Below are positions 26,054 to 36,000 of a stretch of DNA of 64,000 bases, piece after piece. The position numbers and the translations under genes are program-made. Below the pieces are notes generated by a model. That model did not search any database, was not told where the DNA came from, and saw only the letters and a list, made by a program, of their open reading frames with translations. The DNA is taken from contig JADJCA010000001.1 in assembly GCA_016703425.1 (NCBI GenBank), positions 62,001-126,000 on the forward strand, written 5' to 3'. The stretch is from Myxococcales bacterium. GTDB taxonomy: Bacteria; Myxococcota_A; Polyangia; Polyangiales; Polyangiaceae. Each line of letters opens with the position of its first letter. The first letter of the stretch is position 1.

Positions 26054-27889
26054 TCAGCGCTCGTTCCGCGAGAGCGCTTCTTCGGGACCGCCGGCCAAGA
26101 GGTCGAAGAATCGAAGGGCGAAGCGGCTCGCGAGGCACGCTTCCACGGCCTCGGCGGCTTCTTGCAAGAGGCACTCGCGCGCCGCCTCCTCGGCCTCCTG
26201 GAGCGAGATCCGTCGGAGCGCCTCTTTGATCTCGGGGATCGCCGCCGCCTCCATCGAGAGCTCACGAAGGCCCAGGCCCACGAGGAGCGCCGCGGCGAGT
26301 GGATCCGATGCCATGGCCCCGCAAAGCGCGACCGGTATGGGACGCTCGAGTCCGACGCGCGCGACGTTGTGAACGAGGCGCAAGATCGATGGGTCGAAAG
26401 GCGAGGCGAGGCTCGCGAGCGAGCGACTCGTCCGGTCGATGGCCAGTGAATACTGAAGGAGGTCGTTGGTGCCGATGCTGAAGAAGTCGACGTGGCGCGC
26501 AAAGACGTCGGCGAGAACGGCTGCCGACGGGACCTCCACCATCATGCCCAAGGGGACGTCTTGCCCGTGAGGAACGTCGCGCTCCACGAGCTCACGCGCC
26601 GCGCGCGCGAGGAGCGCGCGCACCTCGCGGAGCTCGCGCGTCGTCGTGATCATCGGCACCATGATGCGGACGTCACCGTGAACGGCAGCGCGGAGCATCG
26701 CTCGGAGCTGCACGAGGAATACGTCGGGGCGGCTTAGGGCGAGACGCACGGCCCTGAGCCCTAGTGCGGGATTCATCTCTTCCGGGACCGGAAACGAGCT
26801 GACGAACTTGTCGCCGCCGATATCGAAGGTGCGCAACGTGACCGGGTGGTCGCCGACCGCCTCCACGACGGCACGGTAGACCTCGTATTGCTCGTCCTCG
26901 CTCGGTGGGGTCAGTCGATCGATGTAGAGAAACTCGGTTCGGTAGAGGCCGATGCCCTGCGCCCCGTGGTCGACGGCCAAGACCGCCTCCGCCGGCATCT
27001 CCACGTTTGCCTTGAGCACGACGGCCTCGCCGGAAGCGAGGACGCACGGCTCGTTGCGCGCCGAGAGGAGCGTGCGTGCAAACTCCAAGTGCCGAGCAGA
27101 GCGGGCGCGCGCCTCGGCGACGGCCGCCTCGTTGGGCGCGATCGTCACCTCTCCACGGAGCCCGTCGACGATGATCGTGTCGCCGGTTCGGATGCTGTTG
27201 AGTGCGCCGGCTACGCCTACGACGGCAGGGATCTCCAGCGCGCGCGCCATGATGGACGTGTGGCTTGTGCGGGACCCGACCTCCGTGACGAACGCGAGCA
27301 CCGGCTCGCGCACCATGCCCGCCGTGTCGGCCGGCGACAGATCGCGCGCCACGATGATCGTCGGCGCGTCGAGCTTCGGGATGATGCCGCCGATCTCGCC
27401 GCGGAGCGCGCGCATGAGCTGATCGCAAACGAACTCGACGTCATGACGCCGCTCGGCGATGTACGCGTCCTTCGGCGCGCGCTCGAACATGGCGAGGATC
27501 TCTTCGGCCGCGCTCGCCACGGCCCACTCGGCGCCCTTCTTCTCGCCGCGGATCTTCTTCGCGACTCGCTCGTGGAGCATCGGATCGTCGAGCATCGCGA
27601 GGTACGCGTCGAGGATCGATACTTGGCTCTTGGCCGTCTCTACCGGGAGGCGCGCGGCGACCAGTCGCAGCGTCTCCTTGGCGCGATCGGCCGCCTCGCG
27701 GACGCGCAAGAGCTCGCCTTCGATCTGCGCCGTGTGAACGTTGCGACGCGTGTACGCGGCGCGCATTTCACCAATCACGAGCGCCGTTCCGACGGCCACG
27801 CCCGGCGCGCCGGCGATGCCCTTCACGGTCTCGGTGACCGTGACGTCAGGCGCCGACGGCGGCGGAAAGGTGCCGAGGTTGTCGCTCAT
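26054..27889 (-). CDS. ptsI: Phosphoenolpyruvate-protein phosphotransferase (PTS enzyme I)
   Basis: The 611-residue protein passes phosphate from phosphoenolpyruvate to HPr. The phosphohistidine motif GSRTSHTSIMARAL places the active His at 210; the PEP-binding half has YRTEFLYIDR, RTFDIGGDK, the ALGLRAVRL signature and SIGTNDLLQYSLAIDR. The length is a little above the usual 570-575 owing to an N-terminal extension (SDNLGTFPPPSAPD) before the family start. ATG 27889 lies two bases after the ptsH stop. It is the last gene of the rpoN-linked operon. Confidence 0.97.
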   Translation of the reverse strand: MSDNLGTFPPPSAPDVTVTETVKGIAGAPGVAVGTALVIGEMRAAYTRRNVHTAQIEGELLRVREAADRAKETLRLVAARLPVETAKSQVSILDAYLAMLDDPMLHERVAKKIRGEKKGAEWAVASAAEEILAMFERAPKDAYIAERRHDVEFVCDQLMRALRGEIGGIIPKLDAPTIIVARDLSPADTAGMVREPVLAFVTEVGSRTSHTSIMARALEIPAVVGVAGALNSIRTGDTIIVDGLRGEVTIAPNEAAVAEARARSARHLEFARTLLSARNEPCVLASGEAVVLKANVEMPAEAVLAVDHGAQGIGLYRTEFLYIDRLTPPSEDEQYEVYRAVVEAVGDHPVTLRTFDIGGDKFVSSFPVPEEMNPALGLRAVRLALSRPDVFLVQLRAMLRAAVHGDVRIMVPMITTTRELREVRALLARAARELVERDVPHGQDVPLGMMVEVPSAAVLADVFARHVDFFSIGTNDLLQYSLAIDRTSRSLASLASPFDPSILRLVHNVARVGLERPIPVALCGAMASDPLAAALLVGLGLRELSMEAAAIPEIKEALRRISLQEAEEAARECLLQEAAEAVEACLASRFALRFFDLLAGGPEEALSRNER

Positions 27890-27891
27890 GC

Positions 27892-28167
27892 TCAGCGTTG
27901 CTCGCCGAAGCGGTCCTTGATGAGCTCGCCGATGGCCAAAACGCACTCCTCGGCGCGCTCGCCGGTCGCCTTGAGGTCGATGGTTGTCCCTTTGGCGCCA
28001 CAAAGGAGCAACACGCCCATGACGCTCTTGGCGTTGGCCGACTGATCGTCGCGGGAGATTTCCACTTCGCAGGGGAACTTCGCGGCGAGCTGCACGAGCT
28101 TCGTCGCGGCGCGCGCGTGCAGCCCGAGGTCATTGATGATGGTGAAGCGACCGGTGGCCACGCTCAT
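27892..28167 (-). CDS. ptsH: Phosphocarrier protein HPr
   Basis: The 91-residue protein shows LGLHARAA with the phospho-accepting His17 and ANAKSVMGVLLL with Ser48, the site HPr kinase modifies in related systems. Its start overlaps the rapZ stop by ATGA. Its nearness to hprK and ptsI argues that this HPr is regulated at both sites. No sugar permease component is in view, so the phosphorelay is probably regulatory. Confidence 0.97.
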   Translation of the reverse strand: MSVATGRFTIINDLGLHARAATKLVQLAAKFPCEVEISRDDQSANAKSVMGVLLLCGAKGTTIDLKATGERAEECVLAIGELIKDRFGEQR

Positions 28168-29168
28168 GGCGTCCCCTTTGGTTTCTTTGCCAGTGGAACG
28201 GGGAGGGAATTGGCGGCGCCCTTGAGCTCCGTGTGGATGCTCTCGGCCGGCGGGCGCGTGACGTCACCGCGGCTGACGTCGCGGTGGACGACGGCCAGCC
28301 CTGCGTGGCGCTTCCCGAGTTCCGCGCCGAGGGCCTCGGACAGCGCCACGGAGCGGTGGCGGCCACCGGTGCAGCCGATGGCGAGCGTCAGGTAGCTCTT
28401 TCCCTCCCGTTGATAGCGCGGCAAGACGAAGTCGATGAGCTGAGTTGTCTTCTGCAGGAACTCTTGCGCCTCGGGCAAGCCGAGAACGAAGCGACTCACG
28501 CGCTCGTCGGTGCCCGGCAGCGGCTTGAGCTCGGGGATGAAATACGGGTTCTCGAGGAAGCGCACGTCGAGGAGCATGTCGGCGTCCGTTGGGACGCCGT
28601 ACTTGAAGCCGAAGGACAGGACCCGCGTCAGCATTTGCGGTCCCGCCTCGTTCGACGGGCCGAACTGCGCGATGATCGCTCGCCGCAGCTCGTGGACCGA
28701 CAGGTGCGTCGTGTCGTAGACCCGCGTGGCGCGCGCCCGGAGCGAAGCGAGCCGTGCCCGTTCCAGGCGGATGCCGTCAAGGACGGCGACGGCGGCGCTC
28801 GTGTCACCGGCGATCTGCGGCGAGCCCATGGGATGAGGTCGCCGGCTCTCGCTGAAGCGACGGAGGAGCGCTTCGTCCGACGCGTCGAAGAAGAGAACGT
28901 GCACATCGCGGGTGCCACCGTCTTGGAGGTCCGCGAGCACGGAGCTGACGGACGCCAAGAACGTCCCAACCCGGACATCCATACCGAGCGCGACGCGGGT
29001 CATGCCGCCGCTCTCGCAGGCGAGCACCGCTTGCGGCGCGAGCACCGTCGGGAGGTTGTCGACGCAGAAGAATCCTAAGTCCTCGAGGGTGTGAAGCGCC
29101 GTCGTCTTGCCGGCGCCTGACATGCCCGTCACCACGACGACCGTTTGGTGCCCGTGCTTGTCGGTCAT
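28164..29168 (-). CDS. rapZ: RNase adapter RapZ / YvcJ-type P-loop ATPase
   Basis: The 334-residue protein has a Walker A motif GMSGAGKT at 15-22, LEDLGFFCVDNLP after it, and the conserved C-terminal domain (SFGFKYGVPTDADMLLDVR, GCTGGRHRSVALSE). Enterobacterial RapZ guides RNase E to a small RNA and binds glucosamine-6-phosphate; whether that mechanism exists here is unknown. About 35 extra residues extend past the usual end (RDVTRPPAESIHTEL onwards). Start and stop both overlap neighbours by ATGA. Confidence 0.93.
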   Translation of the reverse strand: MTDKHGHQTVVVVTGMSGAGKTTALHTLEDLGFFCVDNLPTVLAPQAVLACESGGMTRVALGMDVRVGTFLASVSSVLADLQDGGTRDVHVLFFDASDEALLRRFSESRRPHPMGSPQIAGDTSAAVAVLDGIRLERARLASLRARATRVYDTTHLSVHELRRAIIAQFGPSNEAGPQMLTRVLSFGFKYGVPTDADMLLDVRFLENPYFIPELKPLPGTDERVSRFVLGLPEAQEFLQKTTQLIDFVLPRYQREGKSYLTLAIGCTGGRHRSVALSEALGAELGKRHAGLAVVHRDVSRGDVTRPPAESIHTELKGAANSLPVPLAKKPKGTP

Positions 29169-30280
29169 GGCTTGCCCTCGGGCTTCGGCCTCACGACGGG
29201 AATCCACGCCGAACTCTCGTTTTGTCCGCCCCGGTCCAAGGGAGAGGACTCGTCCCGCCGGGAGGGTGGAGCGACCGGCGGTGGCGGGCGCGAGCCCGGG
29301 ATCTGAACCTCAACGGCCGCGCGCGTGATGAGTTGCTTCTCGAGGCGCGCCATCAGGTCACCGGCCGGGTGCGACCCGTCGTTGCGGAGCAACTGACTGC
29401 GCGCCGCAAGCTCAACGATGGTGCCCATGTCGCGGCCCGGTCGCACGGGGACCGACAGCTCGCGAATCGACGTGCCCAGGATCGCGAAGCGCCGCTCATC
29501 GAGGCCGAGCCGATCATATTCGGCGCCGTCGGCCCACTCGACGAGCTGCACCACGAGGTCGATGCGCTTCTTCGCGACCACGCTCGTCACACCGAGGAGC
29601 GCCTTCAGGTTGAGGATGCCGAGGCCCCGCACTTCGACGTGGTTTTCGAGCAGCTCCGCGGCTCGCCCGTAGATCTCGCCAGGGGGATGCCAGTCGCAGA
29701 AAACGATGTCGTCGGCGACGAGCCGGTGGCCGCGCAAGACGAGCTCGATGGCGCACTCGCTCTTCCCGATGCCACTCTTGCCGAGCAGCAGGATGCCCAC
29801 GCCGAAGACGTCGACGAGGACACCGTGGAGCGAGACCTGCGGCGCGAGGCGCTCGTCGAGCAGCGCGTGAATGGCGTTGATGGTGCGGCTTGAGCGCGCC
29901 CGGGAAACGAAGAGCGGCGTGTGCGTGGCCTCGGCGGCGAGCACCAACTCGCGCGGTGGGGCGATATCGCAGGTGACGACAACGCAGGAGAGTCCGAGCG
30001 AGAAGAAGCCGCGCGCCGCGCGACTGCGACCGTCGTGGTCGAGCGTGTCGAGGTAGGAGAGCTCCGTCTCGCCGAGGACCTGGACCCGGGTGGGCACGAC
30101 GCCGTAGTAGTGCCCCGCGAGCGCCAGGCCGGACTTCTGAACGCGCGGGTGACGGAGCGGTCGCCCAAGCCCAGCCTCGCCGGCCACGCGCCGAAGCTCG
30201 ACGGCGAGATCGGCATCGGTCTCGAGCGAGCCGGCGGTCACTTCGCGAAGGGCTGGCTCGGCTGGGGCGCCACCGGTCAC
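29165..30280 (-). CDS. hprK: HPr kinase/phosphorylase
   Basis: The 371-residue protein has the HprK N-terminal domain, then LHGVLVDVFGVGILLLGKSGIGKSE; the Walker A motif is at 167-174 and Asp190-Asp191 lie in HRLVADDIVF. The family signature EVRGLGILNLKALLG follows. Known HprK enzymes phosphorylate HPr on serine. A poorly conserved Pro/Arg-rich tail of about 50 residues (SRPPPPVAPPSRRDES) is added. The start is GTG 30280 in a GTGA overlap with ptsN; the stop overlaps rapZ. Confidence 0.95.
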   Translation of the reverse strand: MTGGAPAEPALREVTAGSLETDADLAVELRRVAGEAGLGRPLRHPRVQKSGLALAGHYYGVVPTRVQVLGETELSYLDTLDHDGRSRAARGFFSLGLSCVVVTCDIAPPRELVLAAEATHTPLFVSRARSSRTINAIHALLDERLAPQVSLHGVLVDVFGVGILLLGKSGIGKSECAIELVLRGHRLVADDIVFCDWHPPGEIYGRAAELLENHVEVRGLGILNLKALLGVTSVVAKKRIDLVVQLVEWADGAEYDRLGLDERRFAILGTSIRELSVPVRPGRDMGTIVELAARSQLLRNDGSHPAGDLMARLEKQLITRAAVEVQIPGSRPPPPVAPPSRRDESSPLDRGGQNESSAWIPVVRPKPEGKP

Positions 30281-30744
30281 GGGCGAGACTCCTCCGCCAC
30301 GAGCAGCTCGTAGGCAGAAGCGCCCGACGGAGCGGCGAGCAATCGCTCGCGGAGCGGGCGATTGCGGAGGAGCTTCGAGATTCGCGCGAGCACCTTGAGG
30401 TGCTCGACGAGCGCCTTGCGCGGTCCGACCACGCCGAAGATCAGGTTAACGTTCTCGCCATCGATGGCGTCGAAGGCGAGCCCTTCGGGCACGATGACGA
30501 AGGCCGCGCACTGGGCTTGCACCGTCTCGAGCTTCTCGTGTGGAATCGCGACGCCTTCGCCGATGCCCGTCGACTGGAGCGACTCACGCTCGAGGAGCGC
30601 GTCCAAAATAACCTGTGTTCCCACGCCGGTCCCCTTGTCGAGAAGCTCGGCCACGAGCGACAGCGCCGCACGCTTGTTGAGCTTCGGATCGTGGGGAGAC
30701 CGGACCTGGATGCGGTCCGCGCTGAGTAGTTCGGTAACGAGCAT
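30277..30744 (-). CDS. ptsN: PTS IIA protein of the nitrogen (PtsN) type
   Basis: The 155-residue protein belongs to the fructose/nitrogen IIA family. STGIGEGVAIPHEKLE places the phospho-accepting His at 69. In other bacteria PtsN accepts phosphate from HPr or NPr and controls potassium, nitrogen and envelope responses. It overlaps hprK by four bases. It starts 60 bases after the hpf stop. No EIIB or EIIC partner is seen. Confidence 0.92.
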   Translation of the reverse strand: MLVTELLSADRIQVRSPHDPKLNKRAALSLVAELLDKGTGVGTQVILDALLERESLQSTGIGEGVAIPHEKLETVQAQCAAFVIVPEGLAFDAIDGENVNLIFGVVGPRKALVEHLKVLARISKLLRNRPLRERLLAAPSGASAYELLVAEESRP

Positions 30745-30804
30745 GGCACGCGACCTGAGCCTCTCCCCCCCGGGAGACTCGCTGGGCTTTGTCCCGTTTG
30801 CGCT

Positions 30805-31146
30805 TCAGTCTTCGTCGCCTTCGACGCCTGTGATGAGGCGCTCCGACGCTCGCTCCTGACCCTTCTTGTTGCGGGCCTCGTGAGCGACGCGAATCTGCCG
30901 CTCCAGCTTGTCGGTGACCTTATCGATGGTCGCGTACATGTCTTCCGTCGTCTCGTGCGCGTGAAGGTGTTCAGCGCCCGAGTGAATGTCGACCTCCGCG
31001 CTGTGCGCGCGGTGCTGCGTGCTGAGCGTGACTTGCACCTTCATGGGGCTGCGAAGGAGCCTCTGGAGCTTTCCAACCTTCTCAGAAGCGTATGCCTTGA
31101 CGGCGTCGCTCCCCTCCATCTGACGGAACGTGATCGAGATGTTCAT
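30805..31146 (-). CDS. hpf: Ribosome hibernation-promoting factor (short form)
   Basis: The 113-residue protein matches the HPF/YfiA (RaiA) family: MNISITFRQMEGSDAVKAYA, then a strand rich in VQVTLSTQHRAHSAEV and ATIDKVTDKLERQIR. It binds idle ribosomes in slow growth. CGGAGG lies four bases before ATG 31146. In many proteobacteria the gene stands between rpoN and ptsN, as here. The acidic C-terminus (GVEGDED) is short and lacks the long-form dimer domain. Confidence 0.93.
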   Translation of the reverse strand: MNISITFRQMEGSDAVKAYASEKVGKLQRLLRSPMKVQVTLSTQHRAHSAEVDIHSGAEHLHAHETTEDMYATIDKVTDKLERQIRVAHEARNKKGQERASERLITGVEGDED

Positions 31147-31357
31147 TCGGCCTCCGCAGCAGGCTCGTCACGCCACGAGCCAGGACTGCCCTTGAGAATA
31201 AACAGGCTTTCGGTGTCCGTCACCACTCGGTCGAGCGGCCCGCGCGAAATCTCGCCGCGGTGGCGTTCTCAGGCCCGGGCGCCACGGTGTACGCCTCAAG
31301 GCGACGTCGCACCGGTCCCGCCCCCGAGCGCGCTCGGCGTGTCGTTGGACGCCGCGC

Positions 31358-32881
31358 CTAGAAGAGCTTCTTGCGCTTGCTGGATGCGAGAATGCCTAGC
31401 ATTTCTCTGTATTTGGCGACTGTTCGCCGGGCGATTTGGATTCCGTCGTCCTTGGCGAGAAGCTCGACGATGGCCTGGTCCGACAGCGGGTTCTGCTTGT
31501 CCTCGCCATCGATGATCTTCTTGATGGCCTGCTTGACGCTCTCGGAGGCGATGTCCTCCTCGGCGACGCGACGAATCGAAGAGTTGAAGAAATACTTGAG
31601 CTCGAAGAGCCCTTGCGGCGTGTGAACGTACTTGTTGGTCGTGACGCGGCTGATGGTCGACTCGTGCATGCCCACGGCGTCAGCGACGTCGCGCAGAATC
31701 ATCGGCCGAAGGAACGCGACGCCCTTCTCGAAGAAGTCACGCTGCTTTTCGACGATGCACTCGGTGACGCGAATGATGGTCTTGCGCCGCTGATCGATGG
31801 CGCGAATCAGCCACTGGGCGTTCCTGAGCTTCTCGCTCACGAACTCCTTGGCGCCGGGATCCTTGAGCAGCTGCTTGGTGAGGTTTTCGTTGATGTAGAG
31901 CCGCTGCACGCCGCGGTCGTTGTCGCTGACGACGAACTTCTCCGCGTCCTTGACGATGTAGACGTCAGGCGTGATGGCGATGCTCTTGTCGTCGGTCTCG
32001 GTGAAGTTACGGGCCGGGCGACTCTCGAGTTTTTGGATCTCTTTGACGCACTCGTAGATCTCCTCGACGGGGATCTTCAGGTCTCGCGCGATGGCCTGGT
32101 AGTTGTGCTTCTCGAGGTTGTGCAGGTGCTTGTCGATGATCTCGACTTCCATGTCGTCGAAGCCGAAGAACTCGGCCTGCACCTTGAGGCACTCGCGAAG
32201 GTCGCGTGACGCGACGCCGACGGGATCCCACTCCTGCATCATGCGGAGCACTTCCGGTGCGTCTTCCGGATCGAGCCCCGCCTCCGAGGCGAGCTCCTCA
32301 ATGGTGAGGTCGGGCGTGCGTGTGCCGTCGCCGCGGTCGATGCCCTTCAGATCGAGGAACCCGTTGTCATCGAGGTTGCAGATGACGAGCTCGGCGAAGC
32401 GGCGCTCGGAGTCGGTGAAGTCGCTCATCTGCAGCTGCCACTTCAAGTGGTCCTGCAGGTTTGCTGCCTTGGTGAGGTTCTGCTCAATGGGCGGGAGCTC
32501 GTCGAAGCCGCCGCGGCTCGCCGGCAGTGGCTGCTGAAGGACGCGATTTTCGAGGAACTGCTCCCAGTCGATCTCCGCGACGGCCTTGTTGTCGGTGCGC
32601 GTCGTGCTCGGGTCGTTGGACTTCTGCCGCTCGTGTTCGTCGAAGCGGTCGATGCGGTCGTTCGAGGCGACGACCTCGGCGCTGGCGTTGCCCGACATCT
32701 CGTCGCTCTTCCGGGCCCGCGGGTCGATCTCTTCGTCGGCGAGCACGGGATTTGCGTCGAGCTCTTTTCGGATTTCGTCGATGAGCTCGAGGCGCGAGAG
32801 CTGGAGCAGCCGAATGGCTTGCTGCAGCTGCGGGGTCATCACCAGCTGCTGGCTGAGTTTGAGCTGCTGCTTGATTTCCAT
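31358..32881 (-). CDS. rpoN: RNA polymerase sigma-54 factor RpoN
   Basis: The 507-residue protein starts MEIKQQLKLSQQLVMTPQL with the glutamine/leucine-rich activator-response region, then an acidic region, the core-binding domain (residues about 115-310) and the DNA-binding domain ending with the RpoN box ARRTVAKYRE. GAGGAAA precedes ATG 32881. Sigma-54 is the myxobacterial factor used with enhancer-binding proteins in development and motility genes. It heads the operon to ptsI; the 211-base spacer to hpf shows no clear terminator. Confidence 0.97.
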   Translation of the reverse strand: MEIKQQLKLSQQLVMTPQLQQAIRLLQLSRLELIDEIRKELDANPVLADEEIDPRARKSDEMSGNASAEVVASNDRIDRFDEHERQKSNDPSTTRTDNKAVAEIDWEQFLENRVLQQPLPASRGGFDELPPIEQNLTKAANLQDHLKWQLQMSDFTDSERRFAELVICNLDDNGFLDLKGIDRGDGTRTPDLTIEELASEAGLDPEDAPEVLRMMQEWDPVGVASRDLRECLKVQAEFFGFDDMEVEIIDKHLHNLEKHNYQAIARDLKIPVEEIYECVKEIQKLESRPARNFTETDDKSIAITPDVYIVKDAEKFVVSDNDRGVQRLYINENLTKQLLKDPGAKEFVSEKLRNAQWLIRAIDQRRKTIIRVTECIVEKQRDFFEKGVAFLRPMILRDVADAVGMHESTISRVTTNKYVHTPQGLFELKYFFNSSIRRVAEEDIASESVKQAIKKIIDGEDKQNPLSDQAIVELLAKDDGIQIARRTVAKYREMLGILASSKRKKLF

Positions 32882-33059
32882 CGAGTTTCCTCAGGGCCGG
32901 CGCGGGAGGGGAGCGCGTGTTTCCTGTTTCGTCGCGCGCAGACGGCGGGCATGAAGACGGTACCATCGACGGACGCCGTCGGGAGCGATTTTCGTGCCAT
33001 CGGCCCGCGACTTAAGCGCCTACTCTCGCTCACATACGGCGCCTGCCGCGGGAGGACCT

Positions 33060-36000
33060 TCAGGACGATTGGGGCGCCAGGTCAAGGATGCGCGCCGTCG
33101 GTATCGCCTCGGACACAAGATCCGCCAGGTAGTCGTGGCACGTGAAGAACAAGACCTGGAAGCGGTTCGCCACCGTTGCGATCGCTCGGAGCGTCGCGAG
33201 GGCGCGCTCGCGGTCGAAGTTCACGAGCACGTCGTCGAGCACGACGGGAAGCGGCTCCGCGCGCTCGGCGTAGAGCGACACGTAGGCCAGTCGAAGCGAG
33301 AAAAAGAGCTGCTCGCTCGTGCCCGTCGAGAGCTCGTCGGGCGACGCGCGGCTGCCGTCTTTGCGCTCCACGAACAGCTCGCGCCGTCCCGTGGCGCGGA
33401 TGCGCACGTATCGGCCGCCGGTCATCTGCGAGAACAGGCGCGACGCTTCGGCCACGAGCGCCGGCTGGTTTTCGCGCTCGAAGGCTTCAATGTTCTTCTC
33501 GAGCAAGGCCTTCGCGAGCGCCAACGTCGCGTAGCGCTCCACGTCGGCGCGGAGCGAGGCGCGCTCGCTCTGGATGTCGAGGGCGAGCCCTGCGGCCGCA
33601 TCGCTGCCATCGAGGCGCTCCCGCTTGTGTCGCAGCGCGGCAAGGTCGCTCCGCGCCCGGTCCTCTTCCTCGGTGCGCGCGCGTCGTTCGACCTCGATGG
33701 CCGAAAGCTCACGCGAGACGCGCTCGCTGCGGGCCGGCGTCGCGAGCTCGCGGCACAACTCCTCGAAGGTAAAGGGACCGCGTGAGCGTGCGAGTTCGCG
33801 CTCCGCATCGACGATGACCCGCGCGAGCTCGCGACCTCGGTCCGCCCGCGCGATGGCCTCGTCGAGCGCGCCCTCTGGCTCGCCTTTGCCCACTCCAGCG
33901 GCGAGCGAGAGGTCGCGCAAGCGCGCGTTTGCGGCCGACGCCGCGGCCCGGTGTCGAGCCGACTCCCGCTCCAACTGCGCGCGTCGCAGCTCGAGGGTTG
34001 CCCTTTCTCGCTTGGCGGCCCGGGCGGCGTCGAGGCGTTTGGTGAGCCGCGCGGCGAGCGTGGCGTCGTCGGTGTCGACGACGGAGAGGCGCGCGCGGAG
34101 CGCCTCGCATCGCTTGGTCATCGCTCGCACCGCGTCGTCGTCGCCGGCGTCGCGTAGCGCGTCCTCTCGGTCCGCGTCTCGTAGCGCGGCGGCGATGCGG
34201 GCGAGCTCATCCACGCGGCTGCCGGCATCGATGCTCCGGCAAGCCTCGAGCCCGAGCGCCCCTAGCGCGTCGCGCAGCGCTTGCTCGCAGGCACTTCGGT
34301 CCGCTTCAAGGAGCGCGGCCCGTCGTGTCTCCAGGGCGAGCGCCGCGGCGAGCTCAGCCTCGCGGGCCGCGACTTGGGCCGCATGGCCCTTGCGCTCCCG
34401 CTCTTGCGCGACGACGCGCTCCGCCAAAGACAGAAGCGCGAGGAGCCCATCGTCGTCTACCCTTGCACCGGCGTTCGCGAGGACCGCGCGACCGCGCGCA
34501 ACGGTGGCGGCGACACGTTCGCGAGCCGCCGCGCCGTCGCCTTCGGTGCGCCTCAGGTCCTCGCGGGTCGCGATCCAGCGCTCCCGATCGGTGAGCCAGC
34601 CGCGCATCGCTGACGGTCCGCGCGGCGTGATACCGAGGGGCGCGAAGAGGCCGAGCCACGCGGCTCGGGCGCTCGCCTCCTCCGCGCTGAGAGCGTCGAG
34701 CGCCGCGGCGATGCGCACGCCTTCCGCCTCACGATGCGCGACGGCGGCGACCTTCTGGGTGCGCCGCTGCACCGCATCTGCGTGAAAGCGCATGCGGTCC
34801 ACGAGAGTGTCCGCCTCAAGGGACGCTCGCTCGTACGCCAACGTGAGGGGTCGCTCGGGGTTGTATTCGAGCTCCGCGGCGACGTCGACATGGCCCGTCA
34901 GTGCATGCACGACGAGCGCCCAGCCCTCATCCCGTTTGGCGCGCGCCGCGACGAGGTCGCCTTCCGTTGGGACCTCGAAGTCGGCCTGGATCTCGGCGAG
35001 CTGGCCGCGGAGCGATGCAAGCTCGTCATCGACGCGTGCAAGCTCGTGCTCGAGGCGCCGCCGCTTGTCCTCGAGCTCACCGAAGCGGCGGTCGAAGGCG
35101 TCCATTTCGCCATCGCTGGGAAGCGGCAAGAGCGCAGCGTCGGCGGTCTGGGGCGGCGGCGGATCCAAGCGGCGTCGCTCCTTCTCCTCCTGCCGCCGCA
35201 ATCGCCGATGATCAGCCTCGAGTGCCGCCAGTCGATCGGCCAGCGTGAGCGCGCCTTTCGCGTCCTCGAGCCATGCCTCGACGCGCGCCGTTTCAACGGG
35301 GGTCGGCAGCGCCGCGCGCATCGCGGCGAGGGCCTCCTGCTCCGAGCGCCGCGTCCGCACGGCGCGAGCCTCGTCGCCCATCGCCGCCTCCGCGCGCTTC
35401 AGCTCCTCGGTCAGACGCACCACGCGATCGCGCGCGTCGCCGCTGAGCGGCATCGCGAGGAGGCGCGCCGCCGTGAGGGAGGGAACAAGCTCGGCGAGGC
35501 GCGCTTCGCTTCGCGCCAAGAGTCGGGCTCGCGAGAGGGCGCGCTCACTCTTACGCCCCGTGGCCGCCTCGGCGCGCCCAAGCTCCGTCGCGAGCGCGTC
35601 GATCTCAGCGTCGAGCGCGAGGATCTCATCGTCAACGTGGAGGCGAGACAGCTCGTCCAGAAGGGCAGGGCGCGCTTCTTCGAAGCGCGAGAGTTCTTCT
35701 TCGGCGAGGGCTCGGGCCGCCCTCGCGGTCTCCGCGTCGACGCGTGCCGTGGGAGGAAGCGCAGGCACGGCTCCGAGGGCCTCGAGCTCGTGCTTCGCGG
35801 CGCGCCACGTGGCGAAGGGTTCTTCGGCCTTCGACAGGGTCTGGAGCCGCTCCCGCTGGGTCTCGAGCTCATCGACACGCGTCCGCACGAGCGCCACGGC
35901 TTCCTCCGCCTGGCCAAGGCTTCGGTCGAGGCGGTCGAGTTCGTCGGCGGTGGTCGTGACGCGACGCAATTCCGACGTCAGCTCCTCGATGCGAGCGACG

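Noticed and set aside
31147..31357. Possible small gene or RNA between hpf and rpoN
   Set aside because: The 211 bases contain no protein-like frame, no clear hairpin with T-run, and no recognisable RNA motif.
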